Below, one piece after another: positions 1 through 8,217 of a DNA stretch of 8,880 nucleotides. Made by a program: the position numbers and the translations under genes. The notes beneath the pieces were generated by a model. It was not told the DNA's origin. It was given only the letters and a program-made list of their open reading frames with translations, and made no database searches. Origin of the DNA: MADRE2 sp964397015 (lineage in GTDB: Bacteria; Desulfobacterota; Desulfobacteria; Desulfobacterales; Desulfobacteraceae); the NCBI GenBank assembly GCA_964397015.1, contig CAYNHL010000140.1, positions 1 through 8,880 of the forward strand, given 5' to 3'. Each line of letters opens with the position of its first letter. The first letter of the stretch is position 1.

Positions 1-8
1 AGCGCTAA
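1..8 (+). other. Possible last codons of the gene upstream of pilP (pilO expected)
   Basis: A TAA triplet at 6-8 lies four bases before the pilP start. In pilMNOPQ operons the gene before pilP is pilO, so this may be its stop codon. Only five coding bases would be visible, so the identity rests on known gene order and not on sequence. Confidence 0.3.
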
Positions 9-12
9 GGCT

Positions 13-657
13 ATGAATATACAGAAAATAATGATCTTATTCTTATTTTTGACTCTTGCGTTTCTATCATGCGACACGCAGGTTGAAACCGAAAAAAATA
101 CGGATGATCTGGTCATTTCAGGTACGATTCCCGACCATGACACCAAAGACGTGCCTGCTGCCGAAACAGCCGATGTGAAAACTAAACCGAAAGCCGAGCC
201 TGAAGCAGCACCTGTTGATCCTGCGCCTGCTCCTGCCGAAGAAGAGGTCGATGTAATACAAACTGAAGAAATGAACCGGCAGCTTCAAGCGGAACGGTAC
301 GATGCCACAGGCAAGATCGATCCTTTTTCTCCCTTGATACGAGCCGAGGCCGAAACTGAAAAAGGCAAGCCGGTAAAACCCGACAGGATACTGACCCCTT
401 TGGAGAAACTGGATCTGAGCCAGATGCGCCTGACCGCCGTTATTTCCAATATGTCCAAAAAACTTGCCCTGGTTGAAGAGTCCAGCGGCAAAGGATACAT
501 GGTGGACATCGGTACCTATATCGGCCGGAACGGCGGCAAAGTCCACAAGATTGAAAACGACAGCATCATAATAAAGGAAACGACTGAAAATTTTAAAGGT
601 GAGCTTACAGAGCAATACCATGAAATGAAACTTCACAAACAGGAAAACGGGGACTAA
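13..657 (+). CDS. pilP: Type IV pilus assembly lipoprotein PilP
   Basis: PilP is an inner-membrane lipoprotein that links the PilM/N/O alignment complex to the N0/N1 domains of the PilQ secretin in the periplasm. The 214-residue product begins with a short basic n-region (K5) and a hydrophobic run ending in FLSC, giving a lipidated Cys20; the Phe at -3 is slightly off the consensus lipobox. Residues 45-80 are a disordered Pro/Ala/Glu-rich linker. The folded PilP core follows: DPFSPL (103-108), the segment LTPLEKLDLSQMRLTAVI (127-144), and a small beta-domain with GYMVDIGTYIGRNGG (161-175). Length is normal to slightly long for the family. The start at 13 is chosen because AAGG lies just upstream and it keeps K5 in the signal peptide; M7 (position 31) is the alternative. 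The stop is one base from the pilQ start, so the two genes are surely co-transcribed. Confidence 0.93.
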   Translation: MNIQKIMILFLFLTLAFLSCDTQVETEKNTDDLVISGTIPDHDTKDVPAAETADVKTKPKAEPEAAPVDPAPAPAEEEVDVIQTEEMNRQLQAERYDATGKIDPFSPLIRAEAETEKGKPVKPDRILTPLEKLDLSQMRLTAVISNMSKKLALVEESSGKGYMVDIGTYIGRNGGKVHKIENDSIIIKETTENFKGELTEQYHEMKLHKQENGD

Positions 658-658
658 T

Positions 659-3004
659 ATGGCTCATTTGCAATTGAAAAAATGGTTTGGGCAAGCACGG
701 GTTTTAGCTGCATTGATTGTGTTTGCGTTTGTTTTCGGATGCGTTTCCACATCCAGTGATCCGGTAGTAACATCTCCTGCAGAAAGCAGTTCACAGACCG
801 GTCAGGAGCCTGCCGAATCATCGGATGGCCGGATTATTGAATCGGTTAAGATTTTTGAGAACAATGACACCATTGACGTGGATGTCCGGGGCAACAGGAA
901 ACTGGTCTATACTTCCATCAAGCAATCATTCCCCTTTGGCATTGGTATATATTTTCCCGAAACCCGTTTTGATGAAAATCTATCCATAGATACATCAGGC
1001 ATCGAGGATATTAAAGACATCAAGATTTCCTATGCCGACGAAGAACAGACAACGTCCAAAATAGAAATAATTCTTGCCAGGGATCTTGATTATACGGTTG
1101 AAGACACTGAATCCAGCCTTATGTTCCAGGTTCAAAAACAAATTGTAACCAGGGACACTCCGAAAATTGCTGCATCATCCAAAGCCCCGGATTCTTCAAG
1201 TGACACACAATCGGGTAACATGCTCAATGAACAGACTTCCGAACCCCTTATCATTCCGGATACAACTGCAACACTCAACGATATAGAATTTACGACCACA
1301 CAGAACGGATCCGATATCCATATTGTCACATCCCATCCCATCCGTTATTCCATTACACAGGACAACGCCAGGAAAAATCAGCTTTTTTTAAACCTTGAAA
1401 AAACCGTCATACCCGAATATCACCAGAGGCCGATCATCACCACCTATTTCAAATCCGCTGTCGAGAGGATTCTGCCGATAGCCCGGAATTCAGCAGATGG
1501 TGATGCAATGATCAAAATTGAGTTGCGGGACCAGGTACCTTACCACATAGTACAGAACCGTGACGGAATTTTCATGACCTTTGATGCCACATCAACCCAA
1601 CCACCGGTGTTTGCTAAAGCCAAAAAAACATTGGTTGAAGGTGAAACCACCGAGATACAGGGATCGGATGAAGGCAATGCCGGCACAGCTTCTGAAAACG
1701 AAAAATCTGAAGCTGAACAACTGGCCGACCAGGTATTCGGAGCGCCAAAACAGTATACCGGGGAAAAAATCCGCCTTGATTTTTTTGAAACAGATATCAA
1801 AAATGTCTTTAGAATATTGAGAAGCGTCAGCGGAAAGAACTTTGCCATTGACAAGGATGTTACCGGAAAAGTCACCATGACCCTTGATGATCCAGTCCCC
1901 TGGGACCAGGTGCTGGACCTGGTTTTGAAGATGAACGATCTTGGTAAAATTGAAGAGGGCAATGTCATCCGCATCGCCACTTCCGCGACCCTGGCAAAGG
2001 AGTCAAGCCACAAACAGGAACTTCTTCTGGCCAAACAAAAGGAACTTGCCCAGCAAAAAGAGCTTGAACCGCTTGTGACTGAATATATTCCCATCAATTA
2101 CTCAGATGCGGAAAGTGAAATTCAACCTCATATCACAAAGATTCTTACCGAAGAACGCGGTATCCTGAGCGTGGACAAGCGCAACAACATGCTGATCATG
2201 ACCGACACAAAAGAGAAAATCAGGCAGGCCAAACAGATGATAAAGCGCCTGGACAAGGTGACACCCCAGATCATGATTGAAGCAAAAGTGGTGGAAGTAT
2301 CCGATGACTTCAGCCGTAAACTCGGGGTGGGCCTCAGTTTGCGAAGAGGACAGACCCCCCTGCTCAACAACAAGCCCGATTTTACGGTCGCGCTGAACGC
2401 GGAACCTGGTGAAGAAGCGGCCTGGAACTTTGGATCATTCAATCTTAACAGGATCCTTGGCTCAACTGTCAGCTGGCTTAACGCGGAAATATCTGCAGCT
2501 GAAATCAAGGGTGATTTAAAAATTGTATCATCACCCCGGATTCTGACCATTGACAACAAGAAAGCCATGATCAAGCAGGGCCTTGAAATTCCCTATGTCC
2601 TCGAAGTGGTCGAGGATGGCACCGTCACCAGAACCGTCCAGTTCAAGAATGTCGACCTGCTGCTCGAAGTCACTCCTCATGTCACCCCTGATGAACGGAT
2701 CTCAATGTCCCTGCACCTGACCAAAAACGACATCGATTCAATTGTTCAAGGTGTGCCGTCTATATCCACCAATGAGGCGGAAACCGAGCTTCTGATCAAC
2801 AACAACGATACCATTATCATCGGCGGCATTGTCAAAAAGAGTATTACGACAAGGGATTCCGGCACACCCTATCTCATGGATGTACCGGTTCTCGGCAGGC
2901 TGTTTAAAACAGAATCTGTCAGTGACAAACGCAATGAGCTTTTAATCTTTATCACACCCAAAATTGTCCAGCTCGAGCAGCGCCAGAAGCTGGCACAGGA
3001 TTAA
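659..3004 (+). CDS. pilQ: Type IV pilus secretin PilQ, with a lipoprotein-type signal
   Basis: PilQ forms the outer-membrane ring through which the pilus fibre passes. The 781-residue product has a basic n-region (K7, K8, R14), a hydrophobic segment and VFGC, so Cys28 is a candidate lipidation site. Two AMIN-like beta domains, a type known to bind peptidoglycan, occupy roughly residues 60-155 and 203-310. A Ser/Glu-rich linker follows. Then come the STN/N0 domain (about 370-440, starting IRLDFFETDIKNVFRIL), an N1 domain (about 471-533), and the secretin beta-barrel core (about 539-770) with SSPRILTIDN, the signature VPVLGRLFK (742-750) and the terminal strand NELLIFITPKIV. The order AMIN-AMIN-N0-N1-secretin is the usual PilQ architecture and the gene appears complete. 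GGGGA at 649-653 sits five bases before the ATG, inside the end of pilP. No further pilus gene follows on this strand. Confidence 0.96.
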   Translation: MAHLQLKKWFGQARVLAALIVFAFVFGCVSTSSDPVVTSPAESSSQTGQEPAESSDGRIIESVKIFENNDTIDVDVRGNRKLVYTSIKQSFPFGIGIYFPETRFDENLSIDTSGIEDIKDIKISYADEEQTTSKIEIILARDLDYTVEDTESSLMFQVQKQIVTRDTPKIAASSKAPDSSSDTQSGNMLNEQTSEPLIIPDTTATLNDIEFTTTQNGSDIHIVTSHPIRYSITQDNARKNQLFLNLEKTVIPEYHQRPIITTYFKSAVERILPIARNSADGDAMIKIELRDQVPYHIVQNRDGIFMTFDATSTQPPVFAKAKKTLVEGETTEIQGSDEGNAGTASENEKSEAEQLADQVFGAPKQYTGEKIRLDFFETDIKNVFRILRSVSGKNFAIDKDVTGKVTMTLDDPVPWDQVLDLVLKMNDLGKIEEGNVIRIATSATLAKESSHKQELLLAKQKELAQQKELEPLVTEYIPINYSDAESEIQPHITKILTEERGILSVDKRNNMLIMTDTKEKIRQAKQMIKRLDKVTPQIMIEAKVVEVSDDFSRKLGVGLSLRRGQTPLLNNKPDFTVALNAEPGEEAAWNFGSFNLNRILGSTVSWLNAEISAAEIKGDLKIVSSPRILTIDNKKAMIKQGLEIPYVLEVVEDGTVTRTVQFKNVDLLLEVTPHVTPDERISMSLHLTKNDIDSIVQGVPSISTNEAETELLINNNDTIIIGGIVKKSITTRDSGTPYLMDVPVLGRLFKTESVSDKRNELLIFITPKIVQLEQRQKLAQD

Positions 3005-3031
3005 CAGACAAAAGCACACCAATATGGCCGG

Positions 3032-3061
3032 GGGCCGGATAGATTTTACTCTATCCGGCTC
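3032..3061. terminator. Hairpin between convergent pilQ and TPR gene; possible shared terminator
   Basis: GCCGGATAGA (3034-3043) and TCTATCCGGC (3050-3059) form a perfect 10-bp stem around a 6-base loop. A G-U pair (3033/3060) and a G-C pair (3032/3061) can extend it. It lies 30 bp after the pilQ stop and over the last codons of the convergent TPR gene, whose TAA is in the loop. Neither strand has a T-tract after the stem, so this is not a textbook intrinsic terminator. It may act with Rho or as an RNA 3'-end stabiliser. Confidence 0.5.
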
Positions 3062-3825
3062 AACCGGTCCTGTGCCTCTTTTCTCAGCATCGATCTTTCC
3101 GGGGCCAGCTGTATGACAGCCTGCCATTCCTGCCGTGCCTTGCCATAATCCCTTAACGCCTCATACACCTTTGCCAGATCTGAGTGGAAAATTGCGGCCT
3201 CGGGATATCTTTCACTGCATTTTTGAAGATGCCGCCGGGCTGCTTCATACTGCAGCAGTTCCATGTACACGGCCACAAGTCCGTGTGACCCTACTCCGAA
3301 GCAGGGATTGATATCAAGGGCTTTTAGAAAATACTGTTTGGCCCTGCTGTATTCTTTTCTTTCAAACCAGATCCATCCCAGGTTGGCAAGTGGGTTTTCA
3401 GGTGTGGCATACAATAAATTATTCGACAGTTCCTCAAAGTGCTTGATGGCAAGGTCATATTTTTCCTGTTTCATCAATGCCACTCCAAGGTGGTTTTTAG
3501 CCACGAGAAATTCCGGATTGATCTTCAGCGCCCTTTCAAAATGATTCTGGGCCTGTTTGTACCGATCATTGGCCAGGTATACCATTCCCAGGCTGTTCTG
3601 AAGCGATTCGTCATTGGGGTATACTTTCTGGGCACTCAAGAATTTTTCCAGCGCCTGGGAATAATTGCCTGATGCGTACAGACTTTCACCCAGGCGCTGT
3701 TCAGCACGTGCAAATTCCAGCTTCTGGCGGGAAGTCATCCTGTCGCCATTGCTGCCGCCTGTCGCACAGGCCGCAGCAATGGCACACAGGCAAATAAATA
3801 CCAGTATTTGTTTTGATGTTCTCAT
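3046..3825 (-). CDS. TPR lipoprotein, PilF/PilW-like type IV pilus pilotin candidate
   Basis: The 259-residue product starts with a lipoprotein signal (MRTSKQILVF... AAAC, Cys20) followed by a stack of about six tetratricopeptide repeats covering residues 41-245. Clear units start near 43, 77, 111, 145, 179 and 213, with the usual G/A-Y-A-P spacing (for example GNYSQALEKFLSAQKVYP and DRYKQAQNHFERALKINP). The stretch LLYATPENPLANLGW (137-151) resembles the insert typical of PilF/PilW proteins. In Pseudomonas PilF and Myxococcus Tgl, such lipoproteins bring PilQ to the outer membrane and help it assemble. Here the gene lies tail to tail with pilQ, supporting that role by context. Start: AGGGG five bases before the ATG. 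It follows the LysM gene by 12 bases, so it is the last gene of the serS operon. A generic TPR lipoprotein with another partner remains possible. Confidence 0.8.
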   Translation of the reverse strand: MRTSKQILVFICLCAIAAACATGGSNGDRMTSRQKLEFARAEQRLGESLYASGNYSQALEKFLSAQKVYPNDESLQNSLGMVYLANDRYKQAQNHFERALKINPEFLVAKNHLGVALMKQEKYDLAIKHFEELSNNLLYATPENPLANLGWIWFERKEYSRAKQYFLKALDINPCFGVGSHGLVAVYMELLQYEAARRHLQKCSERYPEAAIFHSDLAKVYEALRDYGKARQEWQAVIQLAPERSMLRKEAQDRLSRIE

Positions 3826-3837
3826 TCAATCCCCTGG

Positions 3838-5376
3838 TCAATAACCAATTTTCATTAATTTTACATTCTCTTTGTACAAATTGTCCAAAGCAGCCCTGTC
3901 CGGTTGTTCCATGCTCAAAAAAAGCTTTTCCCGGGCCTTGAAAAAATACAGCCCCTCGATGGTGTAAACCTCTCCGTCGTCCGATTTAAATGACGGGTTC
4001 TCCCATATGGAATACCCAAGCCGTGAAAAAATTTTCTGGGCCACATCATAAATGGCTTCGGCAGGTGTTATAGATAAAATCTCAAATTCTTTTTTCCTGA
4101 CCTCCTCGAGAGCGAATCCATAAACATCCCCGAAATTGATAAGCAGGTCCGGCCTGGCCGGGCTGCGTACAATACGGCCGAAAGTTGCGGTAAGCTTGAT
4201 ATCATTGAGCTTGAACGGAATTTCGGCATTGGGGATGTATTCATATCTTGAGTAGGACAGCAGCTGTTTTACCACAAACGCGTTGTCAAAATGCGCATTT
4301 TTAACCAGGCCGGTGACAGTGACCTGATCATCATCCTGCTGAGATAAAATCAACTGTGTTTCCTTTATGAGCTCGCTTGTCCTGACCACCTTGAGATTGT
4401 TCCAGTAGGATTTCATGCTCTTGAGCAGCTCGTCTTCAATTTTCCCTTCAGAAACCAGGACCATTTTTTTCCCGTCTTTTGTTTCAATCAGTGGAAATGC
4501 CTCAAGGTCAAGGACCTGGGTGGACTGGTCCTGACGCGGGAAATACATTTTTCCCGTGTGCTTCAATGTCCCCCCGATCAGGGAGGCATACCGGTTCAGC
4601 TGCACCAGTTTCTGTGAATCAATTGTCGTGATACGGGGGGAGGAAACCGTACGTTCTTTTTCCCCGTCATCCTTTATATCTGCCTCATTTGAGCCTTCAG
4701 TCTCAGCGGACGAATCCGGCGGTGATGTGTCGAACAGGGCCCGAAACCATGGCTGGGAAGCTATGGCCGGATCAGGCAGGTGAATATAGGATCCGGTATA
4801 GATCAGGTTGATATTTTTAATTTCCGGGTTTGCCAGCTTAAATGCTTCAATCCCTTCCGGTGTTATAATTCCCGCCTCATCTAGAAACTGCCTGTCAATC
4901 AGTTCAGATACCGTATCACCTTCTTTTACCTGATATTTGTCAACGAAAGGCTCTATGTCCATGGTATCAGGCATGGTAGCATATTCTATCACTGGTATGT
5001 CCAGTATGCCGGGCCGTGTCTGGCTGAACTGGGCCTTATTGACCATTTTCAACGGAATCATGATATTCTGGCCTGGTCTTATAGTATCTATATTGCTGAT
5101 ATTCTCGTTCAGCTGCTTGAAAATTTCCAAAAAATGGGGGAAATCACTTTCTGAAATCTCTCCTTTTTTCCTGAAAATCTTATACAGCCAGTCATCTTTT
5201 TTAACGACGTACGGCTCGCAAATCACTTCCCCGTCCTCGTAATTAAAAACCGTATAGCGCTTTATGGATGTTTTGATTCCTTTGCTCGACGATACATCCT
5301 TGCCGGTCGCCGCACCAGACCCGGCAAAAAAGAGCAGTATGGTAACTATCGTGAGTAAGCTTGGGGATTTAATCAT
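3838..5376 (-). CDS. Exported two-LysM peptidoglycan-binding protein, unknown family
   Basis: The 512-residue product has a cleavable-type signal peptide (hydrophobic residues 7-20, then GSGAATG), with no clear lipobox. Two LysM-like modules follow: about 56-110 (YVVKKDDWLYKIF ... IRPGQNIMIPL) and about 148-201 (YQVKEGDTVSELI ... IYTGSYIHLPDP). LysM domains bind the glycan of peptidoglycan, so the protein probably sits on the cell wall in the periplasm. Residues 215-245 are an acidic/Ser-rich linker. The C-terminal half (about 250-512) has alternating strands and helices, but I do not recognise a family. No catalytic motif of a peptidase or lytic enzyme is visible, so a structural or anchoring role is likelier than hydrolysis. 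The ATG overlaps the thrC stop (ATGATTAA) and no good Shine-Dalgarno precedes it, which suggests translation coupled to thrC. Proximity to pilQ and a pilotin-like gene makes a TsaP-like secretin-anchoring role conceivable, but this is inference. Confidence 0.85.
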   Translation of the reverse strand: MIKSPSLLTIVTILLFFAGSGAATGKDVSSSKGIKTSIKRYTVFNYEDGEVICEPYVVKKDDWLYKIFRKKGEISESDFPHFLEIFKQLNENISNIDTIRPGQNIMIPLKMVNKAQFSQTRPGILDIPVIEYATMPDTMDIEPFVDKYQVKEGDTVSELIDRQFLDEAGIITPEGIEAFKLANPEIKNINLIYTGSYIHLPDPAIASQPWFRALFDTSPPDSSAETEGSNEADIKDDGEKERTVSSPRITTIDSQKLVQLNRYASLIGGTLKHTGKMYFPRQDQSTQVLDLEAFPLIETKDGKKMVLVSEGKIEDELLKSMKSYWNNLKVVRTSELIKETQLILSQQDDDQVTVTGLVKNAHFDNAFVVKQLLSYSRYEYIPNAEIPFKLNDIKLTATFGRIVRSPARPDLLINFGDVYGFALEEVRKKEFEILSITPAEAIYDVAQKIFSRLGYSIWENPSFKSDDGEVYTIEGLYFFKAREKLFLSMEQPDRAALDNLYKENVKLMKIGY

Positions 5377-6880
5377 TGATTTTTTTCAAATTCAATCGCT
5401 TGGCTATCTGGTCAGATATATCACGGGCAAACCGGGCCAGAGCTTCCTTGTCAAGGTGGCTGCCGTCTGACGGGGATGCCGTGCCGGGATCGCCTGGTGT
5501 AACCAGAACGGGTTTGTTCACATGATCCATATCCGGTGTAATCTGGTATGCCGATGGCAGCTGATTGTCAAAATACATATTCTGGAATTCCGAGAATTTA
5601 ATGGCGTGGGCTGTAGAGTCTACCACTGCAGTTTCCGACGGGTCCACAATTTTGTTCCTGACTGCTGTCATGAGCCCGGCCAGGCTCTCTCCGCCCTGGG
5701 TGCAGGCAATATGTCCGTTACGGTTGGCTGCCAGCTGACAATCCATAATATCCTGTTCCGTTACCCGGCATACAAATATCCGCTGTTCACCCGCCAGGGA
5801 GTCGTACTGTTCAGCCAGTTCAACCACACGGGGCATTGAAACCGGGTTGCCTATCATGGCGGCCTGGGCAACGCTGGGCTTTACATGGACAGGTTCAAAC
5901 TGTCTGAGGGCCGGATCTTTTTCCCTGTAATACCTGTAAACCGGGTCGGCATGCGCAGACTGGACCCCGACTATTTTTGGAAGGACATCTATGATCCCGG
6001 CTGAATAAAACTTTATAAATCCATTCATAATTGCCGAAATATTGCCGGCATTACCAATTGGAACCACCACAGCAAGTTTTGAAAGCTGCCAGTCCATATC
6101 CTGGGCTATTTCATAAGAAAAAGATTCCTGGCCGAGAATCCGCCAGGCATTTTTTGAATTCAACAGGGCCACGGTATAGTTTTCCGACAGATGTTCTACA
6201 ACTTTCATACAGTCATCAAATACCCCGGGAATTTCAAACACGGTGGCTCCGCTGCCCAGGGGCTGGGACAGCTGCTGGGCAGTAACTTTTTTATGGGGCA
6301 GCAGCACAGCTGATTTGATCATGGGGTAAAGATAGGCTGCATATAAGGCGGCCGCGGCGGATGTATCCCCGGTTGAAGCACAGACAGCCATGACATCTGA
6401 AACAATATCCCGGTCAATGAGATACTTGAGGCAGGAAAAGGCACTGGCCATCCCCCGGTCCTTGAATGAGGCACTGGGGTTCTGCCCGTCATTTTTGAAG
6501 AAAAACCTCACTCCGGCCTTTTCCTGGAGGTGGGCATTGGCCTCTATCATGGGTGTGTGGCCTTCGCCCAGATATACTACTGAAGTCAGTGGTATGATGG
6601 AACCGATAAATTCATGGTACCTGTATATGCCATTCAATGCAGGCATTTTCAACATTTTACGGTAATCGAAAATGCGCTGCCAGGTTTGGCCGGAAACCTG
6701 GTGGAAAATATCCATCGTGTCATTTTCTATCATCAATACCTGTCTGCATTCCGGACACACATACAAAAGCGTCTCGATCGGATGCACGGCCCGGCATCCA
6801 AGACACCTGTAGACAAGACGGCCCCGGGGCTCAGGAATAATCAGGGATCTGATATCTTCTGGAAACAAATCAGGATTCAT
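5369..6880 (-). CDS. thrC: Threonine synthase (PLP-dependent) with N-terminal zinc ribbon
   Basis: It converts O-phospho-L-homoserine to threonine and phosphate in the cytoplasm, the last step of threonine synthesis. The 503-residue product opens with a zinc-ribbon-like motif (C26LGC29 ... C42PEC45). The fold-type II PLP core follows: NPSASFKDRG with the Schiff-base lysine K140, CASTGDTSAAAA (167-178) and the phosphate-binding loop PIGNAGN (274-280), the form common in threonine synthases. CTQGGESLAGL (393-403) fits the C-terminal part of the family. The last 55 or so residues form a Pro/Gly/Ser linker plus a charged helix not needed for the fold. The frame is open another 129 codons upstream, but that part lies inside serS and has no family similarity; the start at 6880 gives a sensible N-terminus and overlaps the serS end by 11 bp (ATGAATCCTGA). 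No strong Shine-Dalgarno is present, so translational coupling to serS is likely. Confidence 0.92.
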   Translation of the reverse strand: MNPDLFPEDIRSLIIPEPRGRLVYRCLGCRAVHPIETLLYVCPECRQVLMIENDTMDIFHQVSGQTWQRIFDYRKMLKMPALNGIYRYHEFIGSIIPLTSVVYLGEGHTPMIEANAHLQEKAGVRFFFKNDGQNPSASFKDRGMASAFSCLKYLIDRDIVSDVMAVCASTGDTSAAAALYAAYLYPMIKSAVLLPHKKVTAQQLSQPLGSGATVFEIPGVFDDCMKVVEHLSENYTVALLNSKNAWRILGQESFSYEIAQDMDWQLSKLAVVVPIGNAGNISAIMNGFIKFYSAGIIDVLPKIVGVQSAHADPVYRYYREKDPALRQFEPVHVKPSVAQAAMIGNPVSMPRVVELAEQYDSLAGEQRIFVCRVTEQDIMDCQLAANRNGHIACTQGGESLAGLMTAVRNKIVDPSETAVVDSTAHAIKFSEFQNMYFDNQLPSAYQITPDMDHVNKPVLVTPGDPGTASPSDGSHLDKEALARFARDISDQIAKRLNLKKIND

Positions 6881-8150
6881 GATGGATAAATTTCTGTCCC
6901 CCCATATACGGCACAAGTGCATCCGGTATTTTAACGGATCCGTCAGCCTGCTGGCAGTTTTCAAGAATCGCGGCAACCGTCCTGCCCACGGCGAGTCCTG
7001 AGCCATTGAGCGTGTGTACAAAACGCGATTTTTTGAAACCCTGCCCCTTAAATTTGATATTGGCCCGGCGTGCCTGGAATTCTTCGCAATTGCTGCATGA
7101 AGAAATTTCCCTGTACTTGTTCTGCCCGGGCATCCATACCTCGATGTCATATGTTTTGCTGGCGGCAAACCCCATGTCGCCGGTGCAAAGGGTGATAACC
7201 TGATATGGAAGCTCGAGGCGCTGCAGTATGGCCTGTGCATTTGCCAGCAACGATTCAAGCTCGTCATAGGAGGTATCGGGAGTGGTGTATTTGACCAGTT
7301 CGACCTTGTTGAACTGGTGCTGCCGGATCAGGCCGCGGGTGTCCCTCCCGTAGGAACCGGCCTCTGACCTGAAGCAGGGTGTGTATGCCGTGAATTTGAC
7401 CGGCAGGTCCTTTTCATCCAGGATCTCGCCTGCATAAATATTGGCCATGGGCACTTCGGATGTGGGAATCAGGTAGTAATCCCACCCCTCTATTTTAAAC
7501 AGATCTTCTTCGAACTTGGGCAGCTGACCTGTACCGGTCAGGCTTTCCCGGTTGACGATAAACGGCGGAAGGGTTTCTGTATAGCCGTGTTCCGAGATAT
7601 GAATATCCAGCATAAAATTAATCAAAGCTCTTTCAAGCCTGGCTCCGCCGGCAAAATACAATGGAAATCTTGCCCCTGTAATTTTTGCGGCACGTGTAAA
7701 ATCCAGGATACCCAGGTCCTCGCCGATCTCCCAGTGAGCCTTTATTGAAAAATCGAATTCAGGTGGCTTTCCAACGGTTTTCTCGAGCCGGTTTTCAGTC
7801 TCATCTTTTCCCACAGGCACGTCCGGATGGGGCAGATTTGGAATGGAGGCCATAAAACGGTCGATCTCGTCTTGAACCACTGACAATTCTTTTTCGAGCT
7901 TTTTTATGGATTCAGAGACTGTCCGCATGGCCTCGATGGGTTCAGCTGCATCTTCCCCGGCCTTTTTTTTCTCTGCAATCGCCCCTGAAGCGACATTTCT
8001 TTCGTGCCTGAGGGCCTCGGCCTTAACGAGCAATTCTCTTCGTCTGGTTTCAGCATTTTCAAAAGCCTTGAAATCAAGCTGTCCGCCACGCGTGCGGACG
8101 GCTGCCTCCACCTCGTGCAAATGATCCCTTATATATTTAATGTCCAGCAT
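6870..8150 (-). CDS. serS: Seryl-tRNA synthetase
   Basis: A class II aminoacyl-tRNA synthetase that charges tRNA-Ser, and tRNA-Sec if present, with serine in the cytoplasm. The product is 426 residues, normal for bacterial SerRS. Residues 1-100 are the tRNA-binding N-terminal domain with a long antiparallel coiled coil (about 28-98). The catalytic core shows motif 1 (about 170-197), the serine-site TSE loop (T230-E232), motif 2 (CFRSEAGSYGRDTRG, 259-273) and motif 3 (LNGSGLAVGRT, 381-391). EISSCSNCEEFQARR (348-362) is a typical SerRS segment. The open frame extends 32 codons upstream to 8246, but the family start MLDIKYIRDHL matches 8150, with AAGGG at 8160-8156 five bases before it. The upstream extension also covers the likely promoter. 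It is the first gene of the serS-thrC-LysM-TPR unit. Confidence 0.96.
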   Translation of the reverse strand: MLDIKYIRDHLHEVEAAVRTRGGQLDFKAFENAETRRRELLVKAEALRHERNVASGAIAEKKKAGEDAAEPIEAMRTVSESIKKLEKELSVVQDEIDRFMASIPNLPHPDVPVGKDETENRLEKTVGKPPEFDFSIKAHWEIGEDLGILDFTRAAKITGARFPLYFAGGARLERALINFMLDIHISEHGYTETLPPFIVNRESLTGTGQLPKFEEDLFKIEGWDYYLIPTSEVPMANIYAGEILDEKDLPVKFTAYTPCFRSEAGSYGRDTRGLIRQHQFNKVELVKYTTPDTSYDELESLLANAQAILQRLELPYQVITLCTGDMGFAASKTYDIEVWMPGQNKYREISSCSNCEEFQARRANIKFKGQGFKKSRFVHTLNGSGLAVGRTVAAILENCQQADGSVKIPDALVPYMGGQKFIHHES

Positions 8151-8217
8151 CTTTTCCCTTGTCTTTATTCTTGAATAATCCTGTTCCAGGTAGTATTCCT
8201 GTCTCACCAATTGTAAA

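Noticed and set aside
118..636. 172-codon open frame antisense to pilP.
   Set aside because: It shadows a clear PilP gene, and its translation shows no recognisable domain.
1540..2097. 185-codon open frame antisense to pilQ, and another at 2128-2574.
   Set aside because: Both are Ser/Arg/Leu-rich shadow translations of the conserved secretin region.
6881..7267. 129-codon upstream extension of the thrC reading frame.
   Set aside because: It lies wholly inside serS, its translation is low-complexity Arg/Pro/Ser-rich with no family similarity, and the family N-terminus with the zinc ribbon starts just after 6880.
8151..8217. T-box or other riboswitch leader before serS.
   Set aside because: The predicted leader is only about 60 bases, with no T-box sequence and no terminator hairpin.
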